Source of the DNA: Chitinophaga filiformis
Lineage (GTDB): Bacteria; Bacteroidota; Bacteroidia; Chitinophagales; Chitinophagaceae
Direction: 5' to 3'
DNA: 61,475 nt
NCBI RefSeq assembly: GCF_900102545.1
Contig: NZ_FNBN01000001.1
Span: forward strand, 1 to 61,475
The notes beneath the pieces were generated by a model. That model made no database searches and was not told the DNA's origin. It saw only the letters and a list, made by a program, of their open reading frames with translations. The position numbers and the translations under genes were made by a program. How positions within the stretch are numbered: the first letter of the stretch is position 1; each line of letters starts with the position of its first letter. Shown piece by piece: positions 18,101 through 25,695 of this stretch.

Positions 18101-20069
18101 TCCTGTGAAAGTACAGTTCACTAACCAGTCTACTGATTATGTGAAAACTTCGTGGGATTTCGGAGATGGCAGTGCATCAGACGAAGACAATCCTTTACAT
18201 AACTATATCAGACCCGGCACCTTCCCTGTTACCTTAACCGTTTACTCAGAAGGTGGTTGTGCAAGCCCTGTTGCCGGACCTAAAGACATCACGATCGCTG
18301 GTCCTGACGGTAGCTTCACTGTAACGCCTGAAACGGGCTGCTGGCCGCTAACAGCTAGTATGACAGCGGTATCGGCCACTGCACAGCGATTCATCTGGGA
18401 CTTTGGAGACGGTTATTCCGTACGTACCACCACTCCTGCTTCTCCATCCTATACTTATCAGAAAGAAGGGATATACTACCCGGTAGTATTGCTGGAAGAT
18501 GCACGTGGTTGTACAGTACCTGCATCAGGCAGTCCGAAAATAACTGTAGACAGGATCACTGCTGCTTTCGGCGCTGATATCACCCAGGCTTGTGACGGAG
18601 GAACAGTGAAATTCACCGATTCTACCAAGGGTGTTTCTATTGACGATGGCATGATGGCTACTTATGTATGGGACTTCGGAATAAGCGGCCGTACAGATGA
18701 TGTAGCGACCGGTCCTAATCCAACTTTCATTTATGATGCTCCTGGTATTTACACGGTAAAAATGACCGCCACCAGCTATTATGGCTGTGTAAAAGATACC
18801 AGCATGCAGATAGAAATAGAAGCGAAACCTGTAGCTCAGATAACACCAATTACACCGGTCTGCGTCGGGACGGCGGTACAGCTGGTAGGAACAGACACCA
18901 GGAACCTGCCGGGTACGACGTGGAACTGGACTACCAATAATCAGCAGTATAATGTTCAGACACCTCCGGCTATCACTTATTCACAGGCAGGTATTTATCC
19001 TGCACAACTGATCATCACCTCTGCCAGTGGCCTCTGTAGTGATACTGCTACTGAGAATGTGCAGATAGATAATTATCCGACCCTGTCGCCAACACCGGTT
19101 GCTGCCAGCATTTGCCGCGGCCAGTCTGTTACGCTGCAGACAAACACACAGGCGGGTGTGGATATTACCTGGACTGACTATAACATTTCTGATATCAAGA
19201 GTGCTTCTCCTGTTGTTACACCTGATATAGACACTACCTATCACGTAGTTGTTGCAAACACCACCGGTTGTAGCGCGGAAGCAGATGTAAAAGTAACTGT
19301 ATCACAGCCGTTCACTGTACAGGTAAATAGTGGGGATATCTGTCCCGGAGGCGCCGTACAGTTACAGGCACAGGGTGCAATTACTTATAAATGGATCCCT
19401 GCTACAGGTCTGAGCAATGCAAATATTGCCAACCCGATGGCTACTCCGGATACAACTACTACCTACCAGCTTATTGGATATGGCAATGACAATTGCTTTA
19501 CTGATACTGTATCGTCTACCATTACCGTACATCCGGCCCCTGTTGTGAATGCAGGCGCGGATATGGAGGTTCCGACAGGTACAGTCGTACAGTTGCCGGT
19601 AACAGGCAGCAGCGATATTACACAGATAGAATGGTGGCCGGCCAGCTCCCTGAATTGTGTGGATTGCCTTACACCAATAGCAACACCGAGAGAAAATACC
19701 ACCTATCATGTAAAAGTGACTAACGCGTATGGTTGTACCACTATTGATGATGTTACCATCACACTGGTATGTTCATCAGGTGCTATATTCCTGCCGAACA
19801 CATTCTCACCGAATGCTGACGGCGCGAACGACATTTTCTATATCAGAGGTAAGGGTGTAAAATCAGCCAAATCTTTCAGGATATATAACCGTTGGGGACA
19901 GCAGGTATTTGAAAGGACCAACTTTAATGTGGAGGATCCGGCATATGGATGGGATGGTCGTGTGAATGGCCAGCCAGTGGATCCGGACGTGTTTATTTAC
20001 GTGGCAGAACTGGTTTGCGACTCAAACGAAACTTTCACCCTTAAAGGAAACGTAATGCTGGTAAGGTAA
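15198..20069 (+). CDS. Giant PKD-repeat surface protein with type B T9SS sorting domain
   Basis: A 1623-residue exported protein. Residues 1-33 are a signal peptide ending AHA-Q. About 14 PKD domains follow, each marked by W-[DN/T]-FGDG variants such as SWDFGDGG, YLWDFGDGA and FRWNFGDGR; most repeats also carry a GC near the start and another near the middle. Near residues 1285-1500 there are further Ig-like repeats (ICRGQSVTLQ, ICPGGAVQLQ). The last ~90 residues (FLPNTFSPNADGANDIFYI, then YNRWGQQVF, WDG, and KGNVMLVR) are the gliding-motility-associated C-terminal domain that directs T9SS export. A PorP/SprF gene follows immediately. A role in adhesion or gliding is inferred. Confidence 0.95.
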   Translation: MKHQYLRQFTHFWYALSCFVVFFLLSGAKAHAQNTVAFTADNWSGCGAVFVQFLNQSSPVGTASWDFGDGGATSSLWNPTRSFNRPGNFTVTLTVTFPNGQVSSTQHVVNVYNKPTVAFSTSSLAGCTPLNVTFTDQSTAGDGSISSINWDFGDGNGATGSIATHSYDKGGSITATSIVTNSFGCTSSGSQTMQINATPQVSFTSNNQGGCRAPTTVNFTNTTTLNTVGAPPAMTYLWDFGDGATSASQHPSHDYTSTGKFTVKLTATTADGCSQTSTKTDYIVVNTAVADFTIQTDACSGNDVTFTNTTLPAPVSSTWTFSDGSVITTKDAVKNFATAGPYSVTLKSISADGCEAIVTRNFTISAPPTINFTMSPTAACLVPVNVQMTTTGSGGSTFAWDFADGTSSTLQNPLHTFTAEGTYNVKVVAISAIGCKDSAVNSITIQKPTLAITGTARGCAPLTATFGTTIVSADPVVSYAWDFGDGSVSNQPTPTHVYTNQNRYTVILTITTRTGCTQTATYDVRVGNPINVDFTVDQNVGCQPQIFRFTDLSTPAIGGLTYQWTFEENGSAPGTSGTRNPTYVFNTLGMHDVTLTVTNNGCSRSLTKTDYIETLAPIADFAIGAVDCANPFTRVFTDETNWGTGPVGTYSWDFGDGTTDNTPSPTHTYAADGTYTVVLSVSNGTCTSTFSAVVRVITAKPVIYATPNVVCLGTSTTLSVDPFPPGTITSFRWNFGDGRTGGGSSRPVVTYRNTGTYNVVYTANDVNGCPHVSDPLRVDVNGSTASFVVDPRQCKDQPVSFTDQSTTRAGNTIVSWTFDFGDGSAPVAYTTQPINITHIFTVAQDYPVTLTVRDNTGCEDTSVQTVTIPEISANFSAKSNIACLNVPFQFDNSSVTEPLTYAWTFGDGGTSTDRDPAHIYTAQGTFTVTLTVTSATGCTADTTATNFLKVPNPIADFTFPNVAGDICPPVKVQFTNQSTDYVKTSWDFGDGSASDEDNPLHNYIRPGTFPVTLTVYSEGGCASPVAGPKDITIAGPDGSFTVTPETGCWPLTASMTAVSATAQRFIWDFGDGYSVRTTTPASPSYTYQKEGIYYPVVLLEDARGCTVPASGSPKITVDRITAAFGADITQACDGGTVKFTDSTKGVSIDDGMMATYVWDFGISGRTDDVATGPNPTFIYDAPGIYTVKMTATSYYGCVKDTSMQIEIEAKPVAQITPITPVCVGTAVQLVGTDTRNLPGTTWNWTTNNQQYNVQTPPAITYSQAGIYPAQLIITSASGLCSDTATENVQIDNYPTLSPTPVAASICRGQSVTLQTNTQAGVDITWTDYNISDIKSASPVVTPDIDTTYHVVVANTTGCSAEADVKVTVSQPFTVQVNSGDICPGGAVQLQAQGAITYKWIPATGLSNANIANPMATPDTTTTYQLIGYGNDNCFTDTVSSTITVHPAPVVNAGADMEVPTGTVVQLPVTGSSDITQIEWWPASSLNCVDCLTPIATPRENTTYHVKVTNAYGCTTIDDVTITLVCSSGAIFLPNTFSPNADGANDIFYIRGKGVKSAKSFRIYNRWGQQVFERTNFNVEDPAYGWDGRVNGQPVDPDVFIYVAELVCDSNETFTLKGNVMLVR

Positions 20070-20121
20070 TTTTTACCTGCCAGCATCCCATTAATACCAT
20101 ATGATATTAAAACTTGCCAGC

Positions 20122-21156
20122 ATGAGAATGAATTGTAGAAACCTGTTAGTGGCATTGTGCGTTTGTGGCACACAATCACTGGTAGCACAGGATATACACC
20201 TGTCCCAGTTTTATGAAACACCGATCTTACGTAATCCGGCGCTGATAGGCTTGTTCAACGGCGACTACCGCGTACAGGCTGTATACAGGAACCAATGGAA
20301 CAGCGTTACTATACCATACCAGACAGGCGCATTAAGCGCGGAAATGAAGTTCCCTGTAGGGAGCAGTGAGGATTTTGTGACTGCGGGCATACAGTTCACC
20401 TATGACAGGGCGGGTACTGCCCGTTTGCAGTCGGTACAGGCATTGCCAGCAGTAAACTACCACAAGTCACTGAGCCAGGATAAAAGTATGTTCCTGTCAG
20501 TAGGCTTTACAGGCGGCATTGTACAGCGACAGTTCGATGCTACCAAGCTGACTTTCAACAACCAGTATACCGGTGGACAGTTTGATCCTACGGCGCCTAC
20601 CGGTGAAGAAGGCAGACTGGCGCTGCGCGGATACTCTTACCTGGATGCAGGCGCGGGTATCAGCTTTAACAGTACACTGGGTGCAGATGAGCAGGTGACC
20701 TATTATATAGGTGCGGCCCTATTCCACTTTAACCGTCCAAAGCTTTCCTTCTACAAGGATGCTACCATTGCCCTGGATCCCAAGTTCACCTTTAATGCGG
20801 GGATCACCTTCCCGCTGGAGGAAAGACTGAAATTCATCGCCCAGTACAATGAGATCCATATGGGCGCCTACTCAGAATACCTGGGTGGAGCTTTGCTGGG
20901 TTACAGCCTGTATGACGACGGACTGGAAAGTACAAGAGCATTTTATTTCGGTGCCTATATGCGTTATAAGGATGCCATCATCCCATCTTTCCGTCTGGAT
21001 ATGGACAAGTATGAGATCGGCGTGACCTATGATGCGAATATCTCGAAGCTGAAAACTGCCAGTCACAGCATGGGCGGTTTTGAAATATCGCTGGTATTCA
21101 AAGGATTCCGGAGCAGAAACAGTACGCTGGAAAGTGTCCGCTGTCCCAACTTCTGA
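20122..21156 (+). CDS. PorP/SprF family outer-membrane protein
   Basis: A 344-residue outer-membrane protein of the PorP/SprF family, which attaches to cargo bearing type B T9SS C-terminal domains. The signature start AQDIHLSQFYETPILRNPAL follows the signal peptide (residues 1-23), then YRVQAVYRNQWNSVT; the end shows repeated amphipathic strands and a short charged tail. It lies 52 bp after the giant PKD gene, so they should be co-transcribed and form a substrate/partner pair. ATG at 20122 puts the signal peptide at the very N-terminus; an in-frame ATG at 20101 is the alternative. Confidence 0.94.
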   Translation: MRMNCRNLLVALCVCGTQSLVAQDIHLSQFYETPILRNPALIGLFNGDYRVQAVYRNQWNSVTIPYQTGALSAEMKFPVGSSEDFVTAGIQFTYDRAGTARLQSVQALPAVNYHKSLSQDKSMFLSVGFTGGIVQRQFDATKLTFNNQYTGGQFDPTAPTGEEGRLALRGYSYLDAGAGISFNSTLGADEQVTYYIGAALFHFNRPKLSFYKDATIALDPKFTFNAGITFPLEERLKFIAQYNEIHMGAYSEYLGGALLGYSLYDDGLESTRAFYFGAYMRYKDAIIPSFRLDMDKYEIGVTYDANISKLKTASHSMGGFEISLVFKGFRSRNSTLESVRCPNF

Positions 21157-21213
21157 TTGTTGCACCAATTGTTATCTTTACACCTGACTTTAATCACGTA
21201 AACAGATAAACAG

Positions 21214-21684
21214 ATGAACATAACAGTTGGTGCCAAAGCTCCTGCCTTTTCGCTGGTAAGTACAGACAAGCAGACAGTTTCCCTGGAGGATTTTAAAGGA
21301 CAGAACCTGGTCATTCTATTTTTTCCGATGGCCTTTACCAGTGTCTGCACAGCAGAACTTTGCAGTATAAGAGATAATATTGCGCTCTATAATGGTCTGA
21401 ATACGGCGGTAGTAGGAATATCTGTGGACTCGCCTTTCACACTGAACAAGTTTAAGGCTGACCAGAACCTGAATTTCACCCTGCTGTCGGACTTTAATAA
21501 AGAAGCTTCACCGGCTTACGGGGCTTTTTACGAGACATTTAACCTGGGTCTGAAGGGTGTTTCTAAAAGAGCAGCCTTTGTGGTGGATAAAGAGGGCGTC
21601 ATCAGATATGCGCAGGTGTTAGAATCTGCCGGCGATCTGCCTGATTTTGAAGGAGTTAAGAATGCGCTCAGCAGTCTGCAATAA
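21214..21684 (+). CDS. Peroxiredoxin (AhpC/TSA family)
   Basis: A 156-residue thiol peroxidase. The peroxidatic Cys is in FTSVCTAELC near residue 45 with a second Cys four residues later, which resembles AhpE and atypical peroxiredoxins. The fold elements VGAKAPAFSL, ILFFPMAFT, VVGISVDSPFT and FVVDKEGVIRYAQ are in the usual order. It should reduce hydroperoxides in the cytoplasm; there is no signal peptide. Whether the second Cys resolves the sulfenate is not settled by sequence. A terminator follows, so it is a single-gene unit or the end of the upstream operon (57 bp gap). Confidence 0.93.
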   Translation: MNITVGAKAPAFSLVSTDKQTVSLEDFKGQNLVILFFPMAFTSVCTAELCSIRDNIALYNGLNTAVVGISVDSPFTLNKFKADQNLNFTLLSDFNKEASPAYGAFYETFNLGLKGVSKRAAFVVDKEGVIRYAQVLESAGDLPDFEGVKNALSSLQ

Positions 21685-21719
21685 AAGTTATCCGAAAGCG
21701 TTAAATTTTTTAAAAAAGT

Positions 21720-21760
21720 AATGGCGGGCCTTCCTTTTTGGCTCGCCATTTGTTATTTTT
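21720..21760 (+). terminator. Terminator after the peroxiredoxin gene
   Basis: An 11-bp stem with one G-U pair (aatggcgggcc 21720-21730 / ggctcgccatt 21740-21750) is followed by TGTTATTTTT. Confidence 0.8.
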
Positions 21761-21821
21761 ACATAGGTGATATTGTGAAATAAATCGACTGATATTTGAA
21801 AAAATCTTTATCTTTACGGGT

Positions 21822-22172
21822 ATGTGGAAAACCTCTACGCTATTACTTACTTGCTTCCTATGCCTTGCATCCTTAACGGGATGGGCACAAAGCGCTAAAA
21901 CTTCTCCATTCTCTGATGGAGGTAGTAAGATCGTGAAGCTATATCCTAACCCGGCAACCAGCAGGATCAATTTCGAATTACAGAACAATAACGACCAGGG
22001 GTATGATCTTATTGTCTTTAACTTCCTGGGAAAAAGAATAGATCAGTTCAAAAATCTGAACACACGTACTACAGTTGAATTGGATAAATATTACAGTGGT
22101 GTATATATCTTCCAGTTAAGAGACCGTCAGGGCAACCTGGTAGAATCGGGTAAATTCAACGTAGTTAAATAA
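21822..22172 (+). CDS. Small secreted protein consisting mainly of a type A T9SS sorting domain
   Basis: A 116-residue protein. Residues 1-23 form a signal peptide ending GWA-Q. After a linker of only ~15 residues, the region from about residue 38 to the end (KLYPNPATSRINFEL, VFNFLGKRI, YYSGVYIFQLRD, and the final GKFNVVK) is a Por_Secre_tail (type A) domain that directs secretion by T9SS. There is essentially no cargo domain. It could be a truncated secreted protein, a sorting-machinery decoy or regulator, or a protein whose function resides in the domain itself. A near-consensus -7 box (TATCTTTA, 21809-21816) ends five nt before the ATG. Confidence 0.9.
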   Translation: MWKTSTLLLTCFLCLASLTGWAQSAKTSPFSDGGSKIVKLYPNPATSRINFELQNNNDQGYDLIVFNFLGKRIDQFKNLNTRTTVELDKYYSGVYIFQLRDRQGNLVESGKFNVVK

Positions 22173-22207
22173 TTCATCAGGCATTTCCTTTTAACTAGTT
22201 ATAAAAA

Positions 22208-22241
22208 GAAAGGGGCTCGTACAGAACGGGCCCCTTTTTTA
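22208..22241. terminator. Bidirectional terminator between the sorting-domain gene and rlmI
   Basis: Hairpin aaaggggc ... gcccctttttt has T-runs on the plus side and (as AAAAAGAAA) on the minus side. It sits between the stops of two convergent genes and can serve both. Confidence 0.85.
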
Positions 22242-22245
22242 TTTC

Positions 22246-22271
22246 CCCCCGGTTGTTGCCCGGGGTACAAA
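22246..22271. repeat. Diverged copy of the hairpin repeat module
   Basis: ccccgg-ttgttgc-ccgggg forms a 6-bp stem followed by tacaaa. It is a shorter relative of the cccggggttgtcaccccgggctacaaa module found at 4.7 and 28.6 kb, placed right after the rlmI stop. Confidence 0.5.
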
Positions 22272-22276
22272 ATACC

Positions 22277-23449
22277 TTATTGCACTTCTACGATGAGGAA
22301 CTTCAGATAAGTGGTATTCTCGATATTCCACAGGATCGGATGGTCCTGCGCCTGGGTCTGGAAGGTTACCTGACGCAGCTTCTTTTTAGCGTCTTTGGCG
22401 GCCATATCGATGATCTCCAGGAAGAGGGATGGCGGCACCAGGTTGGTACAGGAAGCTGTTACCAGGAAACCTCCCGGCTTCAGCAGTTTCATACCGCGCA
22501 GGTTAATCTCCTTATACCCTGTAATGGCCTTCTGGATGTTTTCGCGGCTTTTCGTGAATGCCGGCGGGTCCAGGATCACTACATCGAATTTCTTTTCTTC
22601 CCGGGTCCATTGCTTCAATACATCAAATGCATTGACTGCCTGGAACTTACATACGTCTTCCAGGTTGTTCAGGGCGGCATTCCGGCGGGCGGTATTTACC
22701 GCATGTTCGGAAATATCCAGTCCGAGTACACTTTTGGCCCCATAGTGGCCTGCATGGCAGGAGAAGGTACCGGTATAGCAGAATGCTTCCAGTACATCGG
22801 CGCCTTTCACTATATGCTGGATGGCACGACGGTTATCCTGCTGATCGAGAAAATAACCCGTTTTCTGGCCATTTTCTATATCTACATGGAACTTAAGACC
22901 ATTCTCATTGATGATCACGTTAGTGTCGAAAGGAGCGCTTAAAAAGCCCTTTTGCTGGGATAATCCTTCCAGTTCACGTACGGGTACGTCATTTCGCTCA
23001 TAGATCCCTTTAGGGGAGAAGATCCTGTTCAGGGCATCCACAATGGCGCTTTTCCAGCGGTCCATTCCCAATGCCAGCGTCTGCAATACAAAATGGTCGT
23101 TGAACTTGTCGATGACCAGGGCTGGCATCTCGTCTGCCTCTCCGAAAACCAGGCGGCAGTTTTCCACATATCCCAGCTGCTGGCGGTATTTCCACGCTTT
23201 CAGCAGGCGGCGGTAAAAGAATTCAGCATCAATCTGCTCATCCTTATCGCGCGTAAGCAAACGCACCAGGATCTGGGATTGGGGATTGATATATCCCCTG
23301 CCGATGAAAAAGCCCTGATGTGTAAATACGTCTACCGTATCGCCAGCGGTCACCGGTCCGTCAATTGTCCCCACTTCGTTCCCAAATATCCATGGATGGC
23401 CCTGCAGCACACGGTTCTGTATCTTTTTCTTTAAAAAAACTTTGGTCAT
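22277..23449 (-). CDS. rlmI: 23S rRNA m5C methyltransferase RlmI-type (PUA + SAM methyltransferase)
   Basis: A 390-residue class I rRNA methyltransferase of the RlmI family, expected to methylate a cytosine in 23S rRNA. Order: PUA-like N-terminal domain (residues ~1-75, HPWIFGNEV), RlmI EEHEH-type linker, then the Rossmann methyltransferase with VLEAFCYTGTFSCHAG, LGLDISEHAV, VILDPPAFTKSR and TASCTN near the C-terminus, which holds the catalytic Cys region. ATG at 23449 is preferred over an upstream in-frame TTG. A TACCTTTG box (23476-23469) lies 19 nt before it. It is divergent from grpE. Confidence 0.93.
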   Translation of the reverse strand: MTKVFLKKKIQNRVLQGHPWIFGNEVGTIDGPVTAGDTVDVFTHQGFFIGRGYINPQSQILVRLLTRDKDEQIDAEFFYRRLLKAWKYRQQLGYVENCRLVFGEADEMPALVIDKFNDHFVLQTLALGMDRWKSAIVDALNRIFSPKGIYERNDVPVRELEGLSQQKGFLSAPFDTNVIINENGLKFHVDIENGQKTGYFLDQQDNRRAIQHIVKGADVLEAFCYTGTFSCHAGHYGAKSVLGLDISEHAVNTARRNAALNNLEDVCKFQAVNAFDVLKQWTREEKKFDVVILDPPAFTKSRENIQKAITGYKEINLRGMKLLKPGGFLVTASCTNLVPPSLFLEIIDMAAKDAKKKLRQVTFQTQAQDHPILWNIENTTYLKFLIVEVQ

Positions 23450-23564
23450 TGCAATTTTTTCCAGGCTGCAAAGGTAAGGCAATTACAGATTAGGAGGTGG
23501 TAATTTAGGGTGGGTACGTGAGGCCCCTTCTCTTCTCTGTGTCAATTTGTCTTCTCTTTCTATC

Positions 23565-23594
23565 TTGGCAAGTTAATTGTCTGATGTACCTTTG
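23565..23594 (+). promoter_or_regulatory. Promoter for grpE-dnaJ
   Basis: TTG at 23565-23567 and TACCTTTG at 23587-23594 are separated by 19 bp, matching the Bacteroidota consensus. The grpE ATG lies 38 nt downstream. No HrcA CIRCE operator is evident around it. Confidence 0.7.
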
Positions 23595-23632
23595 CAGACA
23601 ATATTACTTCATAAAAAGAAAACGTAAAAGAT

Positions 23633-24190
23633 ATGCAGACAAACGGACAGGACACCGAAAATGGTAAAGGCATGCCGGATATTAATGCTGATGAGAACAT
23701 GAGCGGCACCACACACCTCAACGATGCCTTGGCGGATGAAAGCGAACTGGATAAGAAACAACAGGAGCTCAACGAAATAAGGGATAAATACCTTCGCCTG
23801 GTTGCGGAATTTGATAACTTCAAGAAGCGCACCGCTAAGGAACGAATCGAACTGATGCAGACGGCCAACAAGGAAGTGATCATTTCTTTGCTGGATGTGC
23901 TGGATGATAGCGAACGTGCAAGTAAACAGATAGAAAACGCTACCGACATTAATGCCGTAAAAGATGGTGTTGCGCTGGTTTTCAATAAATTAAAGTCGAC
24001 CCTGCAAGCCAAGGGCCTTAAACCTATGGAGAGTTTGCACACCGAATTTAATCCTGATCTACACGATGCCATCACTGAGATTCCCGCACCCTCAGAAGAA
24101 CTGAAAGGAAAGGTAATTGACGATATGCAGAAAGGGTACTACCTGAATGACAAATTGATACGTCATGCCAAGGTAATAGTAGGGAAATAA
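23633..24190 (+). CDS. grpE: Nucleotide exchange factor GrpE
   Basis: A 185-residue cochaperone that releases ADP from DnaK. The acidic, low-complexity N-terminus (residues 1-45) leads into a long helix, ELNEIRDKYLRLVAEFDNFKK, which is the family hallmark, then RTAKERIELMQTANKEVI, and the C-terminal beta domain with FNPDLHDAI and GYYLNDKLIRHAKVIVG. Size is typical. dnaJ follows after a 64-bp gap, so this is a grpE-dnaJ operon; dnaK is not in the window. Confidence 0.97.
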   Translation: MQTNGQDTENGKGMPDINADENMSGTTHLNDALADESELDKKQQELNEIRDKYLRLVAEFDNFKKRTAKERIELMQTANKEVIISLLDVLDDSERASKQIENATDINAVKDGVALVFNKLKSTLQAKGLKPMESLHTEFNPDLHDAITEIPAPSEELKGKVIDDMQKGYYLNDKLIRHAKVIVGK

Positions 24191-24224
24191 GTGACGTTCT
24201 GACAGAAATGCTTTCATTAACCAT

Positions 24225-24241
24225 GCCGGCAAATTGCCGGC
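24225..24241 (+). other. Perfect hairpin between grpE and dnaJ
   Basis: gccggcaa-a-ttgccggc is an 8-bp perfect stem with a one-nt centre, lying 14 nt upstream of the dnaJ ATG. No T-run follows, so it is not a canonical terminator; it might protect or attenuate the message between the two genes. Confidence 0.6.
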
Positions 24242-24254
24242 CTTAGTGTGATAT

Positions 24255-25418
24255 ATGTCTACCAAAAGAGATTACTACGAAATACTGGGTATTGCCAAGT
24301 CTGCCTCCCAGGATGAAATCAAAAAAGCTTACCGTAAGGTAGCTATGCAGTACCATCCTGACAGAAACCCCGACAATAAAGAAGCAGAGGAGAAATTCAA
24401 GGAGGCGGCAGAAGCCTATGAAGTGTTGAGTGATACCGATAAACGGGCCCAGTATGACCGTTTCGGACATGCCGGTCTGGGCGGCGGCCGTGGTGGCTTC
24501 AACGGAGGCGGTATGAACATGGATGATATCTTCTCCAACTTCGGAGACATCTTCGGAGATGATATCTTCGGCAGCTTCTTTGGCGGCAACCGCGGAGGCG
24601 GTGGTGGCGGAAGACGCGGCAGAGGGACCCGTGGTTCCAACCTGCGCATCAAGATCCGTCTGACCTATGAAGAGATCGCGAAAGGCGCTAATAAAAAGAT
24701 CAAGGTTAAAAAATATGTTCCCTGTCACCACTGTAGTGGCCTGGGAGCCAAAGATAAAAATGCATTCCAGACCTGCGGTACCTGTGGTGGTTCCGGTCAG
24801 GTAAGGAAAGTGACCCAGACCTTCCTGGGCCAGATGCAGACAGTGACTACCTGTCCTACCTGTCACGGTGAAGGACAGACCATTACCAGCAAATGCGGCC
24901 ACTGTAAAGGTGAAGGACGCGTTTATGGCGAGGAAATGGTAAGCATCGACATCCCTGCAGGTGTACAGGAAGGTATGCAACTGAGCATGAGCGGAAAGGG
25001 TAATGCCGGCGAAAGAGGCGGCGCTCCCGGTGACCTGCTCATACTCATCGAGGAAGAACCACATCCGGAACTGCAACGCGATGGCCTGAATGTAGCGTAT
25101 GACCTCTACATCTCCTTCCCTGACGCCGTATTCGGCACCTCTGTGGAAGTACCTACCATCGACGGTAAAGCGAAGATCAAAATACCAGCAGGCACCCAGA
25201 GTGGAAAGATCTTCCGCCTGAAAGGCAAAGGATTCCCTTCCGTAAACTCTTACGAGAAAGGCGATCAGCTGATACACGTGAATGTATGGACGCCACAGCA
25301 GGTAAGCAGTGAAGAAAAGGCATTTCTGGAGAAGATCCAGTCTTCTGAGAACTTTAAACCGAACCCGGAGAAGTCTGAAAAAGGCTTCTTTGAAAAGGTG
25401 AGGGATATATTTAGCTAA
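24255..25418 (+). CDS. dnaJ: Molecular chaperone DnaJ
   Basis: A 387-residue Hsp40 that stimulates DnaK ATPase and delivers substrates. J domain at residues ~5-70 with the HPD triad in QYHPDRNPD; Gly/Phe/Arg-rich linker (~75-135); zinc domain with four CxxCxGxG repeats ([32 protein letters not shown]) near 155-225; C-terminal substrate domain ending in a charged tail. Complete and typical. It is translated from the grpE operon, and a strong terminator follows. Confidence 0.98.
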   Translation: MSTKRDYYEILGIAKSASQDEIKKAYRKVAMQYHPDRNPDNKEAEEKFKEAAEAYEVLSDTDKRAQYDRFGHAGLGGGRGGFNGGGMNMDDIFSNFGDIFGDDIFGSFFGGNRGGGGGGRRGRGTRGSNLRIKIRLTYEEIAKGANKKIKVKKYVPCHHCSGLGAKDKNAFQTCGTCGGSGQVRKVTQTFLGQMQTVTTCPTCHGEGQTITSKCGHCKGEGRVYGEEMVSIDIPAGVQEGMQLSMSGKGNAGERGGAPGDLLILIEEEPHPELQRDGLNVAYDLYISFPDAVFGTSVEVPTIDGKAKIKIPAGTQSGKIFRLKGKGFPSVNSYEKGDQLIHVNVWTPQQVSSEEKAFLEKIQSSENFKPNPEKSEKGFFEKVRDIFS

Positions 25419-25481
25419 ATGCTGTCATTTCATCATGGCAGTATAGCAGTATTAACACAGCACGTACTCAGACTTTTAATA

Positions 25482-25522
25482 TGAAGAGGTTATATCAAAT
25501 TGGTATAACCTCTTTTTATTTT
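25482..25522 (+). terminator. Terminator after dnaJ
   Basis: Stem agaggttata (25484-25493) / tataacctct (25504-25513), then TTTTTATTTT. Confidence 0.88.
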
Positions 25523-25546
25523 ATTGCGCTAAATAGCTTCGGTTTC

Positions 25547-25633
25547 AGTATGGGATGGCGGTCGGCGCCTCTCCTGTCTGGAATGCTATCGGGCGTTGTC
25601 AAGCGAATAGGGGATTGAATATGGATTGGACAG
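25547..25633. repeat. Copy B of a dispersed intergenic repeat
   Basis: This 87-bp stretch is clearly related, on the opposite strand, to 33411-33322. Shared blocks are agtatggg, gcggtcggcgcctctc, tcaagcg and attgg-cag. In copy B the element lies between the dnaJ terminator and the RlmK-type gene; it creates an open frame upstream of that gene that is not conserved with the enzyme family. Confidence 0.65.
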
Positions 25634-25695
25634 CACCGGTCTTGTCCTTCTTACTTTGTCTTTCTTACTTTTATATTTTTTACTTTTACAGGCTA

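Noticed and set aside
24243..25277. 344-codon minus-strand frame opposite dnaJ
   Set aside because: Antisense shadow of dnaJ, without motifs or a promoter.
25555..25695. N-terminal extension of the RlmK-type methyltransferase
   Set aside because: The extension lies in a dispersed repeat also found at 33.3 kb with stops, and RlmK homology begins near 25720.
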